Below are positions 7,881 through 16,294 of a stretch of DNA of 49,573 nucleotides, one piece after another (the first letter of the stretch is position 1; each line of letters begins with the position of its first letter). The notes below the pieces were generated by a model that did not search any database, was not told the DNA's origin, and was given only the letters and a program-made list of their open reading frames with translations. The position numbers and the translations under genes are program-made. Source of the stretch: Actinomycetes bacterium (GTDB lineage: Bacteria; Actinomycetota; Actinomycetes; Actinomycetales; Cellulomonadaceae); the NCBI GenBank assembly GCA_021793115.1, contig JAJYTJ010000005.1:1-49573 (forward strand), in the 5' to 3' direction.

Positions 7881-8878
7881 GCCTGGGCCTCGTCCTTCAG
7901 CAGGCGCCGCACGTAGAACCACGACAGCGCGATGGTGAGCAGCAGCACGAAGATCGACACGGCCGACGCCTTGCCGAAGTCCCCCGATCCGATGCCCAGC
8001 TGGTAGATGTAGGTGCCGAGCAGGTTGGTCTGCGACGGCGTGCCGCCGGCGTCCTGCAGCAGCCTGATCTGCGCGAACACCCGCAGGTCCCAGATGATCT
8101 GGAGCAGCAGGACGATCGACAGCACCGGGCGGATCATCGGCAGGATGATCCAGCGGAACCGGCCCAGGCCGCCCGCACCGTCGATCTGCGCCGCCTCGAG
8201 CACCTCGCCGGGCACCTGGGTCAGGCCGGCGTAGGCCGAGAAGGCCACGAACGGCACCGACGCCCACACGATGATCACCGTCGCGACGAAGAAGAACGAC
8301 AGCGGGTTCTCCAGCCAGGAGTGGCCGACGAAGTCGAAGCCGAGCCGGGTCAGCAGGTAGTTGACGACGCCGCGGCGGTAGTCGAAGAGCCAGCGCCACA
8401 CCGCCATCGCGGTGATGACGGGCATCGCCCAGGCCAGCAGCATCGAGACCTGGACGGCGATCCGCGCCCACGTGGGCACCGCCTTCATCAGCAGCGCGAC
8501 GAGCATCCCGAGGAGCAGCGTCGCGAGCGCGTTGACGAGGCAGAACACGAGGGACCGTGCGACGACGGTCCACAGGTAGGAGTCGTTGGCCAGCGACACG
8601 TAGTTGCCGAGGCCGACCCACTGGGCCGGCTTGCCGAACTGCTGGGCCAGCCCGAACTTCTTCAGCGACGTCAGGACCTGCCACACCACCGGGTAGCCGA
8701 GCGCCAGCAGGAGGATCGCCACGGAGGGGATGAGCAGCACGTACGGCAGGGCGGGGGTGCGCCGGCTGCCGGCCCGGCGCCGCCGGCGGCGGGCCCGCGT
8801 CGGCTCGGGCGCCGACGAGCCGCGGGCGGTCGCCGGGATGGCGTCGGCGGAAGCCGCCGGGACAGGGTGGGAGGACAT
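7877..8878 (-). CDS. sugar ABC transporter permease (MalF type)
   Basis: A 333-residue permease. A basic N-terminal tail rich in Arg (residues about 28-41) precedes about six membrane helices, and the EAA loop reads EVLEAAQIDGAGGLGRFRWIILP near 225. The ATG at 8878 is preferred over the GTG at 8881 because it places GAGGAG 5 bases upstream. It pairs with the following permease to form the channel for the substrate delivered by the binding protein. It lies 76 bp after that gene, beyond a strong hairpin. Confidence 0.9.
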   Translation of the reverse strand: MSSHPVPAASADAIPATARGSSAPEPTRARRRRRRAGSRRTPALPYVLLIPSVAILLLALGYPVVWQVLTSLKKFGLAQQFGKPAQWVGLGNYVSLANDSYLWTVVARSLVFCLVNALATLLLGMLVALLMKAVPTWARIAVQVSMLLAWAMPVITAMAVWRWLFDYRRGVVNYLLTRLGFDFVGHSWLENPLSFFFVATVIIVWASVPFVAFSAYAGLTQVPGEVLEAAQIDGAGGLGRFRWIILPMIRPVLSIVLLLQIIWDLRVFAQIRLLQDAGGTPSQTNLLGTYIYQLGIGSGDFGKASAVSIFVLLLTIALSWFYVRRLLKDEAQA

Positions 8879-8916
8879 CACCGCTCCTCGCGAGGTCGGG
8901 CGATCAGGAACGGGGT

Positions 8917-8948
8917 GCGGCGGCGCCGCCCGGGGGCGGCGCCGCCGC
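8917..8948. repeat. 15-bp perfect hairpin between binding-protein and permease genes
   Basis: Arms 8917-8931 and 8934-8948 are perfectly complementary with a 2-base loop and lie just after the binding-protein stop. There is no T-run. The position suits an mRNA-stabilising or partially terminating structure that makes the binding protein more abundant than the permeases. Confidence 0.65.
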
Positions 8949-8954
8949 GGGGCA

Positions 8955-10334
8955 TCAGGACTGCCCGTTGAGCATCGGCGTGATGTCGGCGTCGAAGGCC
9001 TTGGCCGTCGAGTCGATGTCAGCGCCGGAGGCGATCTTCTGGAAGAACTCCTCGAGCTTCTTGCTGTTCTCCAGCGCGGCCCAGCCTGGTGCGGCCGGGG
9101 TGAGCTTGGCGTTGAGCGCCGACTGGCTCAGGGCCTGGGCGAACTGGTCGGTGCCGAGCGAGCTGACGTAGTCGGTGTTGGCCGGGCCGAGGCCCGCCTT
9201 GCCCAGCATCTGCTGGTACGTCGGGGAGAAGATGATCTTCAGCAGGTTCTTCGCCAGCTGCGGGTGCTGCGACTTGGCCGAGATGCCGATGTTCGAGCCA
9301 CCGGCGAACACCGGGGCGGCGCCGCCGTTCACGCCGGGCAGGACGAACACGCCGAACGTGCTGTCGTTCCAGGTCCGGACGTCCTTGCCGTCCTTCTTCG
9401 TCAGGTCGCCGATCGACCAGTGCGCCCATCCCGGCGCCAGCACGGTGGCGGCGTCGAGCGAGTAGCTGGTGACCGTGCCGTCGGTGGCCTTGACGGAGTC
9501 GGCGTCGTTCAGGTGGTTGTAGGTGTTGGCGTCGGTGGCGTCACGCGGCGCCTTGGACGCGGTGGTCCAGATCTGCTGCAGCTGCTTGAGGCCCGCCTCG
9601 GTCTTCGGGTCCTCGAAGGTCGCCTTCCACTGGTTGCCGTCCTTGACCGCGATCTCGCCGCCGTTGGCGAAGATCCACGAGATGCCGTTGCGCCAGTCCT
9701 GGCCACCGAGCCACAGGCCGGAGAGGTTCGGGATGCCCTTGGGGTCCTTCTGCGCGATCGTCGCCACGTCGCTGTTGAACTCGGCAAGGGTCTTCGGCGG
9801 CGCGGTGATGCCCGCGGCCGCCCAGAGGTCCTTGCGGTAGAACACGTAGCGCGACCCGAAGTAGTACGGCAGCGTGTAGTTCTTGCCGTTGACCATGCCG
9901 GCCTCGACGAAGCCCTTGAGCAGCTTGTCGCCGCCGAGCGCCGGCACCTGGTCCGTGATGTCGAGGAACGCGCCGACGTTGGTGAACGTCGAGGACTGCG
10001 TGTTGCCGAGCTCGGTGACGTCCGGGGTGTTGGCGGCGTCGGGCAGCGCCGTGGTGAGCTTGGTGACCAGGTCGCCCCAGCTCTGCTCCTCGATCGTCAG
10101 GGTGGAGCCGGGGTTCTCCTTGGCGAACTCGGTCTTCAGGTACGTCCGCAGGTCGTCGGGGGTGTCGCTGCCGACCAGCCACAGCTTGATGTTCGCAGCC
10201 TCGGCCGCCGCAGGCGTGGTGGACCCGGCACCGGCGCCGGTCGCCGTGGCCTGGGGGCTGCCCGCGTTGGACGAGCACGCTGCCAGCGCGAGCGCTGCCA
10301 ACGACCCCATGGCCACGATGCGTAGCTTCTTCAC
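8955..10334 (-). CDS. sugar-binding lipoprotein of ABC importer
   Basis: A 459-residue extracellular solute-binding protein. The signal peptide ends in a lipobox LALAAC with the lipidated Cys at residue 20, followed by a Ser/Ala/Thr-rich linker. The mature part has the two-lobe binding-protein pattern (KLWLVGS, EFAKENPGSTLTIEEQSWGDL). The GTG at 10334 has AAGGA 7 bases upstream. It captures the sugar at the cell surface and passes it to the two permeases. Operon partners point to an amino sugar or chito-oligosaccharide. Confidence 0.9.
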   Translation of the reverse strand: MKKLRIVAMGSLAALALAACSSNAGSPQATATGAGAGSTTPAAAEAANIKLWLVGSDTPDDLRTYLKTEFAKENPGSTLTIEEQSWGDLVTKLTTALPDAANTPDVTELGNTQSSTFTNVGAFLDITDQVPALGGDKLLKGFVEAGMVNGKNYTLPYYFGSRYVFYRKDLWAAAGITAPPKTLAEFNSDVATIAQKDPKGIPNLSGLWLGGQDWRNGISWIFANGGEIAVKDGNQWKATFEDPKTEAGLKQLQQIWTTASKAPRDATDANTYNHLNDADSVKATDGTVTSYSLDAATVLAPGWAHWSIGDLTKKDGKDVRTWNDSTFGVFVLPGVNGGAAPVFAGGSNIGISAKSQHPQLAKNLLKIIFSPTYQQMLGKAGLGPANTDYVSSLGTDQFAQALSQSALNAKLTPAAPGWAALENSKKLEEFFQKIASGADIDSTAKAFDADITPMLNGQS

Positions 10335-10419
10335 GTTGGGTTCCTTCCTGGATTGCTGGCGAGCGCCCGATGGCGCCGCCGGAGGGTCGTTCGACCTGCA
10401 AGGAGCCGGCTCGGGATCG

Positions 10420-11592
10420 TCACGTGACCCCGAGCTGGCCCGACAGCACGAGCACCGCTGCCCCCGAGAGGGCCCGGTCCTCGCCGATCGATGCCGTCCG
10501 CATCTCGAGGTCACGCCCGATGACGGGCATGGTCCGGGAGCGCACGGTCTCCAGCGCGACCTGCCGCAACGTGCCGCCGACCAGCTCACGTGGCCCGGAC
10601 AGCACGACCTCGGCGAGGTTGAGCGCACTGACGACGGGAGCCAGGGCGATGCCCAGCTTCCGTCCGACCGACGCCAGCTGGGCGTCGGAGTCCTCGGGGG
10701 ACAGGCCCGCGACACGGCGGCGCAGCGCCGGCACGGACAGCACGGTCTCCAGGCAGCCGGCGCGGCCGCAGGCGCACGGCACCGGGCCCGGCTCGCCCGC
10801 GAGCACGTCGCGCTCGTCGACCACCGTCACGTGGCCGATCTCGCCCGCCGCGTCGTGCCGACCGCGCACCAGCGCGCCGTCCAGGACGATGCCGGCACCG
10901 ACGCCCTGGCCGATCGTCACGACCATGAGCGAGCCGCCGGCGCCGCCGTACGTGTACTCGCCGAGCGCCTGGACGTTGGCGTCGTTGGCCACGTGCACGG
11001 GCACCCCGAGCGCGGCCTGCAGCCGGGCGGCGAGCGGCACGCCGTACCAGCCGCGGTTCGGGGCCTCGACGACGACGCCGTCGGCGTCGATGACGCCCGG
11101 CGAGCCGATGCCGATGCCGATCACCGGCTGGGTCGCCGCGGCGAGCAGCTCGCGGCACAGCCCTTCGAGCACCGCGACGGCCTCGTCGCCCGTGCGCCCG
11201 TCCAGCGCCGCCGTGCGGCGCGCGACCACGTCGCTCGTCAGCGTCATCACGGCGCCGGTGAGGGCGGCGTCGTCGGTGAGGTCGACGGCGACGATGTGGA
11301 ACGCCTCCGTCTGCATCCCCACGAGCGTCGCCGGCTTGCCGACGCGTCCCCCGACCCGCACGCCGAGCTCGGCGACGAGGTTCTCGCCGATGAGCTCGGC
11401 GACGAGGTCGGAGACCGTCACCCGGGTCAGGCCGGTGCTGCGCGCGATGTCGGCGCGCGACGTCGGTCCGGAGTGGAACAGGTGGGCCAGCACGAGCGAC
11501 CGGTTGTGGGCCCTGGCATGCTCGGGCAGCACCTTCTCGGTGGCTCGCAGGGCCGGGCCCAACCGGATGCTCCGGGACGTCGTCGTCGTCAC
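10420..11592 (-). CDS. ROK family transcriptional repressor (NagC/Mlc-like)
   Basis: A 390-residue protein with an N-terminal winged helix (RSLVLAHLFHSGPTSRADIARSTG, in part) and recognition helix RVTVSDLVAELI, followed by a ROK sugar-binding domain with GEIGH and zinc motif CACGRAGCLE. It should repress the operon until its sugar ligand binds. The GTG at 11592 is chosen because an operator-like palindrome and a -10-like TACTAA lie directly before it; an earlier in-frame ATG at 11652 would put these inside the gene. It is the first gene of the six-gene operon. Confidence 0.88.
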   Translation of the reverse strand: MTTTTSRSIRLGPALRATEKVLPEHARAHNRSLVLAHLFHSGPTSRADIARSTGLTRVTVSDLVAELIGENLVAELGVRVGGRVGKPATLVGMQTEAFHIVAVDLTDDAALTGAVMTLTSDVVARRTAALDGRTGDEAVAVLEGLCRELLAAATQPVIGIGIGSPGVIDADGVVVEAPNRGWYGVPLAARLQAALGVPVHVANDANVQALGEYTYGGAGGSLMVVTIGQGVGAGIVLDGALVRGRHDAAGEIGHVTVVDERDVLAGEPGPVPCACGRAGCLETVLSVPALRRRVAGLSPEDSDAQLASVGRKLGIALAPVVSALNLAEVVLSGPRELVGGTLRQVALETVRSRTMPVIGRDLEMRTASIGEDRALSGAAVLVLSGQLGVT

Positions 11593-11597
11593 GTTTG

Positions 11598-11618
11598 TTA
11601 GTAGAGCGTCCTTACTAA
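11598..11618. promoter_or_regulatory. operator candidate for the ROK repressor
   Basis: Inverted TTAGTA (11598-11603) and TACTAA (11613-11618), 9 bases apart, lie 5 bases before the repressor GTG and overlap its promoter. It is unusually AT-rich for this DNA. Since the whole sugar cluster runs in one direction, this one site could govern all six genes. Confidence 0.6.
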
Positions 11619-11658
11619 TCCCCGTCAACGTCCGGCGGCCGGCCGTGACCACATCGTG

Positions 11659-11684
11659 ATGAATCGTTCACCGGTCGGATTCAT
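11659..11684. repeat. inverted repeat between pfkB-type gene and repressor gene
   Basis: ATGAATC (11659-11665) and GATTCAT (11678-11684) are perfect arms 12 bases apart. It may be a second operator upstream of the ROK promoter or a weak terminator for the kinase gene. Confidence 0.4.
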
Positions 11685-11735
11685 GGGATGTCCGTGCTGG
11701 TCGGCGCCTCGTCGCCCCGCACGGACCGCGGCGGC

Positions 11736-12650
11736 TCAGCGGGACACGGCGGCCCAGCCCAGGGCACCCGGGTGACGCACCGACTCCGTGGCGAGCACCA
11801 CCGCCTCACGCAGGGAAGCGAGCGGGTCGAGGCCACGCGCGAGCGCGGCGCCGGTGGCCCCGTGCAGCACGTCCCCGGCGCCCAACGTGTCGACCACCTC
11901 CGCCGGTGCCACGGCGGGCGGGGTGACCTCGTCGTACGCCCCGGACGCCAGGCGCACCCGGACCGGTCCGGCGCCTGCCGAGCGCGCGACGAACGACGGG
12001 CCGAGCGCGGCCACCGCGTCCAGCAGGCCGTCCGCAGCGCCTCCCCCGCCCGGGTCCGCGTCTCCCACGGGCACGACGAGGTCCGCGGACAGGATCGCGA
12101 CGTCGACGTGCGCCAGCAGCCGCTCCAGCCCGGGCTTCCACGACCCGCCGTCGGCGAGCACCACGACGCCACGACGCCGCGCCGCGCCGGCCACCGCGAT
12201 GCCCGCGGCGACGTGGTGACCGTCGACGAGGACGGCACCGGCCCCGTCGAGGACGTCCTCGGCCGCGCGGGCCGCCGCCGCACCCAGGTCGTCGGGCCAC
12301 CCGGTGGCGTTCGTCGAGACGACGGCGCGCTGCCCGGTGGACGCCGTGACGAGCACCGCCGAGACGGCCGGGTCGCCCGGCGCGCCCGCCGCCAGGTCGA
12401 CGACGCGCACGCCGGCCGCGGCGAGGCGGTCCGACACCAGCCGCGCCACCGGCCCGGCGCCGAGCGCCGTCACGAGAACCGCCGGCACGCCCAGCGCCGC
12501 CGCCGTGGCCGCCGCGTTCGCCGCCGGGCCACCGAAGGTCACCGTGAGGCCCAGCGCGACGAGCTTCTCGTCCGGACCGGGCAGCCGCTCGACGCGCTGC
12601 ACGACGTCGAGCGTCGCCAGCCCGCAGCACACGAGCGGCGGCGGGGTCAC
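11736..12650 (-). CDS. PfkB family carbohydrate kinase
   Basis: A 304-residue ribokinase-superfamily enzyme that phosphorylates a sugar or nucleoside with ATP. Near the N-terminus the substrate-binding GGPAANAA motif is at about residue 40, and the C-terminal PfkB signature [12 protein letters not shown] carries the catalytic Asp. The GTG at 12650 follows TACGCT by 7 bases. Its position next to the amino-sugar operon suggests carbohydrate use, but the substrate cannot be read from the sequence. It is transcribed away from pgi. Confidence 0.85.
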   Translation of the reverse strand: MTPPPLVCCGLATLDVVQRVERLPGPDEKLVALGLTVTFGGPAANAAATAAALGVPAVLVTALGAGPVARLVSDRLAAAGVRVVDLAAGAPGDPAVSAVLVTASTGQRAVVSTNATGWPDDLGAAAARAAEDVLDGAGAVLVDGHHVAAGIAVAGAARRRGVVVLADGGSWKPGLERLLAHVDVAILSADLVVPVGDADPGGGGAADGLLDAVAALGPSFVARSAGAGPVRVRLASGAYDEVTPPAVAPAEVVDTLGAGDVLHGATGAALARGLDPLASLREAVVLATESVRHPGALGWAAVSR

Positions 12651-12657
12651 GCGGGCC

Positions 12658-12663
12658 AGCGTA
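12658..12663 (-). promoter_or_regulatory. -10 box of the PfkB kinase gene
   Basis: Minus-strand TACGCT is 7 bases before the GTG at 12650, with no ribosome site. Confidence 0.5.
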
Positions 12664-12706
12664 GGGGCGGGACGATCGGCGTGCGGCACCGACCCGGCAC
12701 CCTCAG

Positions 12707-12712
12707 TACGGT
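12707..12712 (+). promoter_or_regulatory. -10 box for pgi
   Basis: TACGGT predicts a start near 12719 and a leader of about 30 bases that contains the GGGAG ribosome site. Confidence 0.4.
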
Positions 12713-12749
12713 GGAACCGTCAACAGACCCCGCGACCAGGGAGACCCCC

Positions 12750-14429
12750 GTGTCCTCGCCGATCGACCCCACCACCACCGCCGCCTGGACCGCGCTGTCG
12801 GACCACGAGAGCACGCTGCGGCCGGACCTGCGCGGCTGGTTCGCCGCCGACCCGGGCCGGGCGGAGCGCCTGACGTTCGGCGTCGGCGACCTGACGGTCG
12901 ACCTGTCGAAGAACCTCGTCACCGACACCACGCTCGGCCTGCTCGTCCAGCTCGCCGAGCAGGTCGGCGTCGCCGACCGGTTCCGCGCGATGCTGCGCGG
13001 CGAGCACATCAACGTCACCGAGGACCGCGCGGTGCTCCACACGGCGCTGCGCCGCCCGGCGGGGGCCTCCCCCGAGCTCGTCGTCGACGGCCAGCACGTC
13101 GACGTCGACGTGCAGGCGGTGCTGGCCAAGATGTCCGCCTTCGCGGAGCGGGTCCGCTCCGGCGCGTGGACCGGCGCCACCGGCGAGCGTGTGAAGACCG
13201 TCGTGAACATCGGCATCGGCGGCTCCGACCTCGGCCCGGCGATGGCGTACCTCGCCCTGCAGCCGTACGTGCAGCAGGGCCTGGAGCTGCGGTTCGTCTC
13301 CAACATCGACCCCACGGACCTGGCGGAGAAGACGAAGGACCTCGACCCCGCCACGACGCTGTTCATCGTCGCGTCGAAGACGTTCGGCACGCTCGAGACC
13401 CTGACGAACGCCCGGCTGGCCCGTGACTGGCTGTGGGGCGGGCTCGTCGGCGAGGGCCGGATCGACGACACCGACGCAGCCCGCACGTCCGCCGTGGCGC
13501 ACCACTTCGTCGCCGTCTCCACGGCGCTGGACAAGGTCGCGGCCTTCGGCATCGACCCGGACAACGCGTTCGGCTTCTGGGACTGGGTCGGCGGGCGCTA
13601 CTCGGTCGACTCGGCGATCGGGCTGTCGCTGGCGATCGCCATCGGCCCGGAGGGCTTCGCGGACTTCCTGCACGGCTTCCACCTGGTCGACGAGCACGTG
13701 GCCACCACGCCGCTGGCGTCGAACGTGCCGGTGCTCATGGGCCTGCTCAACGTCTGGTACGTCAACTTCCTGGGCGCGCACACGCACGCGGTGCTGCCCT
13801 ACGACCAGTACCTCTCGCGGTTCCCGGCGTACCTGCAGCAGCAGACCATGGAGTCGAACGGCAAGTCCGTCCGCTGGGACGGCTCGTCGGTGACGACCGC
13901 GACCGGCGAGGTGTTCTGGGGCGAGCCGGGCACCAACGGGCAGCACGCCTTCTACCAGCTCATCCACCAGGGCACCCGGCTCATCCCGGCGGACTTCATC
14001 GCGATGGCCAACCCGGTGCACCCGCTGCGGGACGGCGACACCGACGTGCACGCGCTGTTCCTGGCCAACTACTTCGCGCAGACCAAGGCGCTGGCGTTCG
14101 GCAAGACGGCCGACGAGGTGCGGGCCGAGGGCACGGCCGAGCCCGTGGTCCCGGCGCGGGTGTTCAGCGGGAACCGGCCGACGACGTCGATCCTCGCCCC
14201 GGCGCTCACACCGTCGGTGCTCGGGCAGCTCGTCGCCCTCTACGAGCACATCACGTTCGTCGAGGGGACCGTCTGGGGCATCGACTCGTTCGACCAGTGG
14301 GGTGTCGAGCTCGGCAAGAAGCTCGCGCTGGAGATCGCCCCCGCCCTGACCGGCGACGCGGCGGCCCTGGCCTCGCAGGACCCGTCGACGCGGGCTCTCA
14401 TCGAGCGCTACCTCGAGCTGCGGCACTAG
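12750..14429 (+). CDS. pgi: glucose-6-phosphate isomerase
   Basis: A 559-residue cytoplasmic enzyme that interconverts glucose-6-phosphate and fructose-6-phosphate. Visible signatures are [12 protein letters not shown] near residue 153, [10 protein letters not shown] near 210, [12 protein letters not shown] near 280, the active-site NGKSVRWDG region, and [14 protein letters not shown] near 510. The GTG at 12750 has GGGAG 7 bases upstream and gives a normal length. It supplies or drains the fructose-6-phosphate produced by nagB nearby, though the two are not in one operon. Confidence 0.97.
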   Translation: MSSPIDPTTTAAWTALSDHESTLRPDLRGWFAADPGRAERLTFGVGDLTVDLSKNLVTDTTLGLLVQLAEQVGVADRFRAMLRGEHINVTEDRAVLHTALRRPAGASPELVVDGQHVDVDVQAVLAKMSAFAERVRSGAWTGATGERVKTVVNIGIGGSDLGPAMAYLALQPYVQQGLELRFVSNIDPTDLAEKTKDLDPATTLFIVASKTFGTLETLTNARLARDWLWGGLVGEGRIDDTDAARTSAVAHHFVAVSTALDKVAAFGIDPDNAFGFWDWVGGRYSVDSAIGLSLAIAIGPEGFADFLHGFHLVDEHVATTPLASNVPVLMGLLNVWYVNFLGAHTHAVLPYDQYLSRFPAYLQQQTMESNGKSVRWDGSSVTTATGEVFWGEPGTNGQHAFYQLIHQGTRLIPADFIAMANPVHPLRDGDTDVHALFLANYFAQTKALAFGKTADEVRAEGTAEPVVPARVFSGNRPTTSILAPALTPSVLGQLVALYEHITFVEGTVWGIDSFDQWGVELGKKLALEIAPALTGDAAALASQDPSTRALIERYLELRH

Positions 14430-14484
14430 GGCTGCGGGCGATCGGCGCGACGGCGCCCACGTGGCGCGGTGAGAGGGTAGGCGC

Positions 14485-14862
14485 GTGAGCGAACCCGTCG
14501 TGCGGGCCCGGGTGGACGCCTGGACGTGGGCCGTGCGGCTGTTCCCGACGAGGTCGCAGGCGGCCGCCGCCGTGCGTGCCGGGCACGTGCGGGTCAACGG
14601 CGAGCGGGCCAAGCCGGCCACGCTCGTGGTGCCGGGCGACGAGGTGCACGTGCGCGGCGGCGCCATGCGCGAGCGGCTCGTCGTCGTCGAGCGGCTCATC
14701 GTCAAGCGGGTCGGCGCGGACGTCGCGGCCGCGTGCTACCTCGACCGCTCGCCGGCACCGGTCCTCCGTGAGCGGCTGGCCCTGGTGGCGGTCCGGGAGC
14801 GCGGCGGCGGGCGGCCGACGAAGCGCGAGCGGCGGCTCACCGACCGGCTGCGCGGGCGCTGA
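14485..14862 (+). CDS. S4-domain RNA-binding protein (Hsp15-like)
   Basis: A 125-residue basic protein with one S4 domain: VDAWTWAVRLFPTRSQAAAAV, then the loop VRVNGERAKPATLVVPGDEV. A basic tail ends TKRERRLTDRLRGR. Hsp15-like proteins bind stalled 50S subunits that still carry tRNA, so ribosome rescue is a plausible role by family, not shown here. The GTG at 14485 begins 55 bases after pgi and has GAGAGGG upstream. Confidence 0.85.
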   Translation: MSEPVVRARVDAWTWAVRLFPTRSQAAAAVRAGHVRVNGERAKPATLVVPGDEVHVRGGAMRERLVVVERLIVKRVGADVAAACYLDRSPAPVLRERLALVAVRERGGGRPTKRERRLTDRLRGR

Positions 14863-14921
14863 GCCGCCACCGCACGGCCGAGCGCGGCGCACCGGGCGGG
14901 TGGCAGACGCCGCGCCACGGC

Positions 14922-14935
14922 GGGTGGCGCCACCC
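14922..14935. promoter_or_regulatory. 14-bp perfect palindrome upstream of luxS
   Basis: GGGTGGCGCCACCC is centred about 70 bases before the luxS GTG in a 136-bp gap. It may bind a regulator of the luxS-mtn pair. GC-rich palindromes arise by chance fairly easily in this DNA. Confidence 0.35.
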
Positions 14936-14998
14936 TGAGCTGCCCACCCGGACGTCGGCCATGACGGCAGTGTGGCCACGAGGCGCAACACTTGTCCC

Positions 14999-15466
14999 GT
15001 GGACACCCCTCGCATGAACGTCGAGTCGTTCAACCTCGACCACCGCACCGTCAAGGCGCCCTACGTCCGGCTCGCGGACCGCAAGGTGCTGCCCCACGGC
15101 GACGTGCTGGTCAAGTACGACATCCGGTTCGCCCAGCCGAACCAGGCCCACCTGGAGATGGACACCGTCCACTCCCTCGAGCACCTGTTCGCCGAGCACA
15201 GCCGCAACCACTCGGACCAGGTGGTCGACTTCTCCCCCATGGGCTGCCAGACCGGGTTCTACCTCATCCTGTCCGGCGAGTGGGCGTACGACGACGTGCT
15301 CGGACTGGTCGAGGCGACGCTCGGCGACGTCCTCGAGGCCACCGAGGTGCCGGCCGCGAACGAGGTGCAGTGCGGCTGGGGCGCCCACCACACGCTCGCC
15401 GGCGCGCAGGCCGCCGCGCGGGAGTTCCTCGCGCATCGCGACGAGTGGGCCCAGGTGACCGCGTGA
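14999..15466 (+). CDS. luxS: S-ribosylhomocysteine lyase
   Basis: A 155-residue metalloenzyme that splits S-ribosylhomocysteine into homocysteine and DPD, the precursor of AI-2. The N-terminus NVESFNLDH, metal-binding [11 protein letters not shown], catalytic Cys in PMGCQTGFY and the third metal ligand in NEVQCGWG are all present, and the length is usual. The GTG at 14999 is chosen over an upstream ATG to match the family N-terminus. Its stop overlaps the next gene as GTGA, so it is coupled to mtn, which makes its substrate. Confidence 0.97.
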   Translation: MDTPRMNVESFNLDHRTVKAPYVRLADRKVLPHGDVLVKYDIRFAQPNQAHLEMDTVHSLEHLFAEHSRNHSDQVVDFSPMGCQTGFYLILSGEWAYDDVLGLVEATLGDVLEATEVPAANEVQCGWGAHHTLAGAQAAAREFLAHRDEWAQVTA

Positions 15467-16245
15467 GCGAGTCGCCCGCGGGCGAGTCGACCCCCGGGAC
15501 GACGCCGCGCGACGACGGTGGCGAGCGAACCACCCGCCGCGAGCGCGGCGCGACGCGGTCCGGCGGCAGGCCGGCCGTCGTCGTCGTCGCGATGGACGAG
15601 GAGGCGCAGCCGTTCCTCGCGCGCGCCGAGTCGCAGGCCGCCGAGGAGGTCGTCGGCGGCGCGCGCGTCCGGGCGCTGCACCTCGCGGGTCGCGAGGTGC
15701 TCCTGGTCACGGCCGGCATCGGGCTGGTGAACGCCGCCGCCGCTGGTGCGGTCCTGGCCAGCGGGATGAAGCCGGACGTGCTGGTCAGCTCCGGCAGCGC
15801 GGGGGGGCTCGGCGGCCAGGTGGGCGTCGGTGACGTCGTCGTCGGCTCCTCCTACGCCTACGCGCGGGCCGACGCCCGCGCGTTCGGCTACGTCATGGGC
15901 CAGGTGCCGGGCATGCCCGCGACCTTCCCGGCCGACGAACGGCTGGTGCACGCGGCGCAGGCCGCCGCCGGTGGGCGCACCGTGCACGTCGGCGAGGTGG
16001 TCTCCGGCGACACGTTCGTCGACGGGCCGCTGGTCGACGAGCTGCGCCGCGACTTCCCCGGGGCGCTCTCGACGGACATGGAGTCGACGGCGCTGGCGCA
16101 CACGGCGCACCTGTTCGGCGTGCCGTTCGTCTCCGTGCGGGGCATCAGCGACCTGTGCGGGGCTACCGAGTTCGCGCAGCACGTGGACGACGCTGCCGAG
16201 CGGGCCGCCGACGTCGTCGTGGGGCTGCTGGCCTCCCTCGGCTGA
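15463..16245 (+). CDS. mtnN: methylthioadenosine/S-adenosylhomocysteine nucleosidase
   Basis: A 260-residue enzyme that removes adenine from S-adenosylhomocysteine and methylthioadenosine. After a charged, disordered N-terminal extension of about 35 residues come [14 protein letters not shown], the SSGSAGGLG glycine loop, the nucleoside-binding [10 protein letters not shown], and GISDLCG with the catalytic Asp. The GTG overlaps the luxS stop. Together the two enzymes detoxify S-adenosylhomocysteine in two steps and release homocysteine, adenine and DPD. Confidence 0.93.
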   Translation: MSESPAGESTPGTTPRDDGGERTTRRERGATRSGGRPAVVVVAMDEEAQPFLARAESQAAEEVVGGARVRALHLAGREVLLVTAGIGLVNAAAAGAVLASGMKPDVLVSSGSAGGLGGQVGVGDVVVGSSYAYARADARAFGYVMGQVPGMPATFPADERLVHAAQAAAGGRTVHVGEVVSGDTFVDGPLVDELRRDFPGALSTDMESTALAHTAHLFGVPFVSVRGISDLCGATEFAQHVDDAAERAADVVVGLLASLG

Positions 16246-16282
16246 GCCGCGCAGAACCGGCCCGCCGGTGGACCCACCCGGC

Positions 16283-16288
16283 TACGGT
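16283..16288 (+). promoter_or_regulatory. -10 box of leaderless beta-propeller gene
   Basis: TACGGT is followed by 6 bases and the ATG at 16295. Confidence 0.5.
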
Positions 16289-16294
16289 GCAGGG

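Noticed and set aside
12720..14705. 661-codon open frame antisense to pgi
   Set aside because: It spans pgi and the S4 gene completely, and its composition is that of a shadow frame.
14863..14998. SAH or SAM riboswitch before luxS
   Set aside because: No conserved core or pseudoknot pattern is visible; only a short GC palindrome is present.
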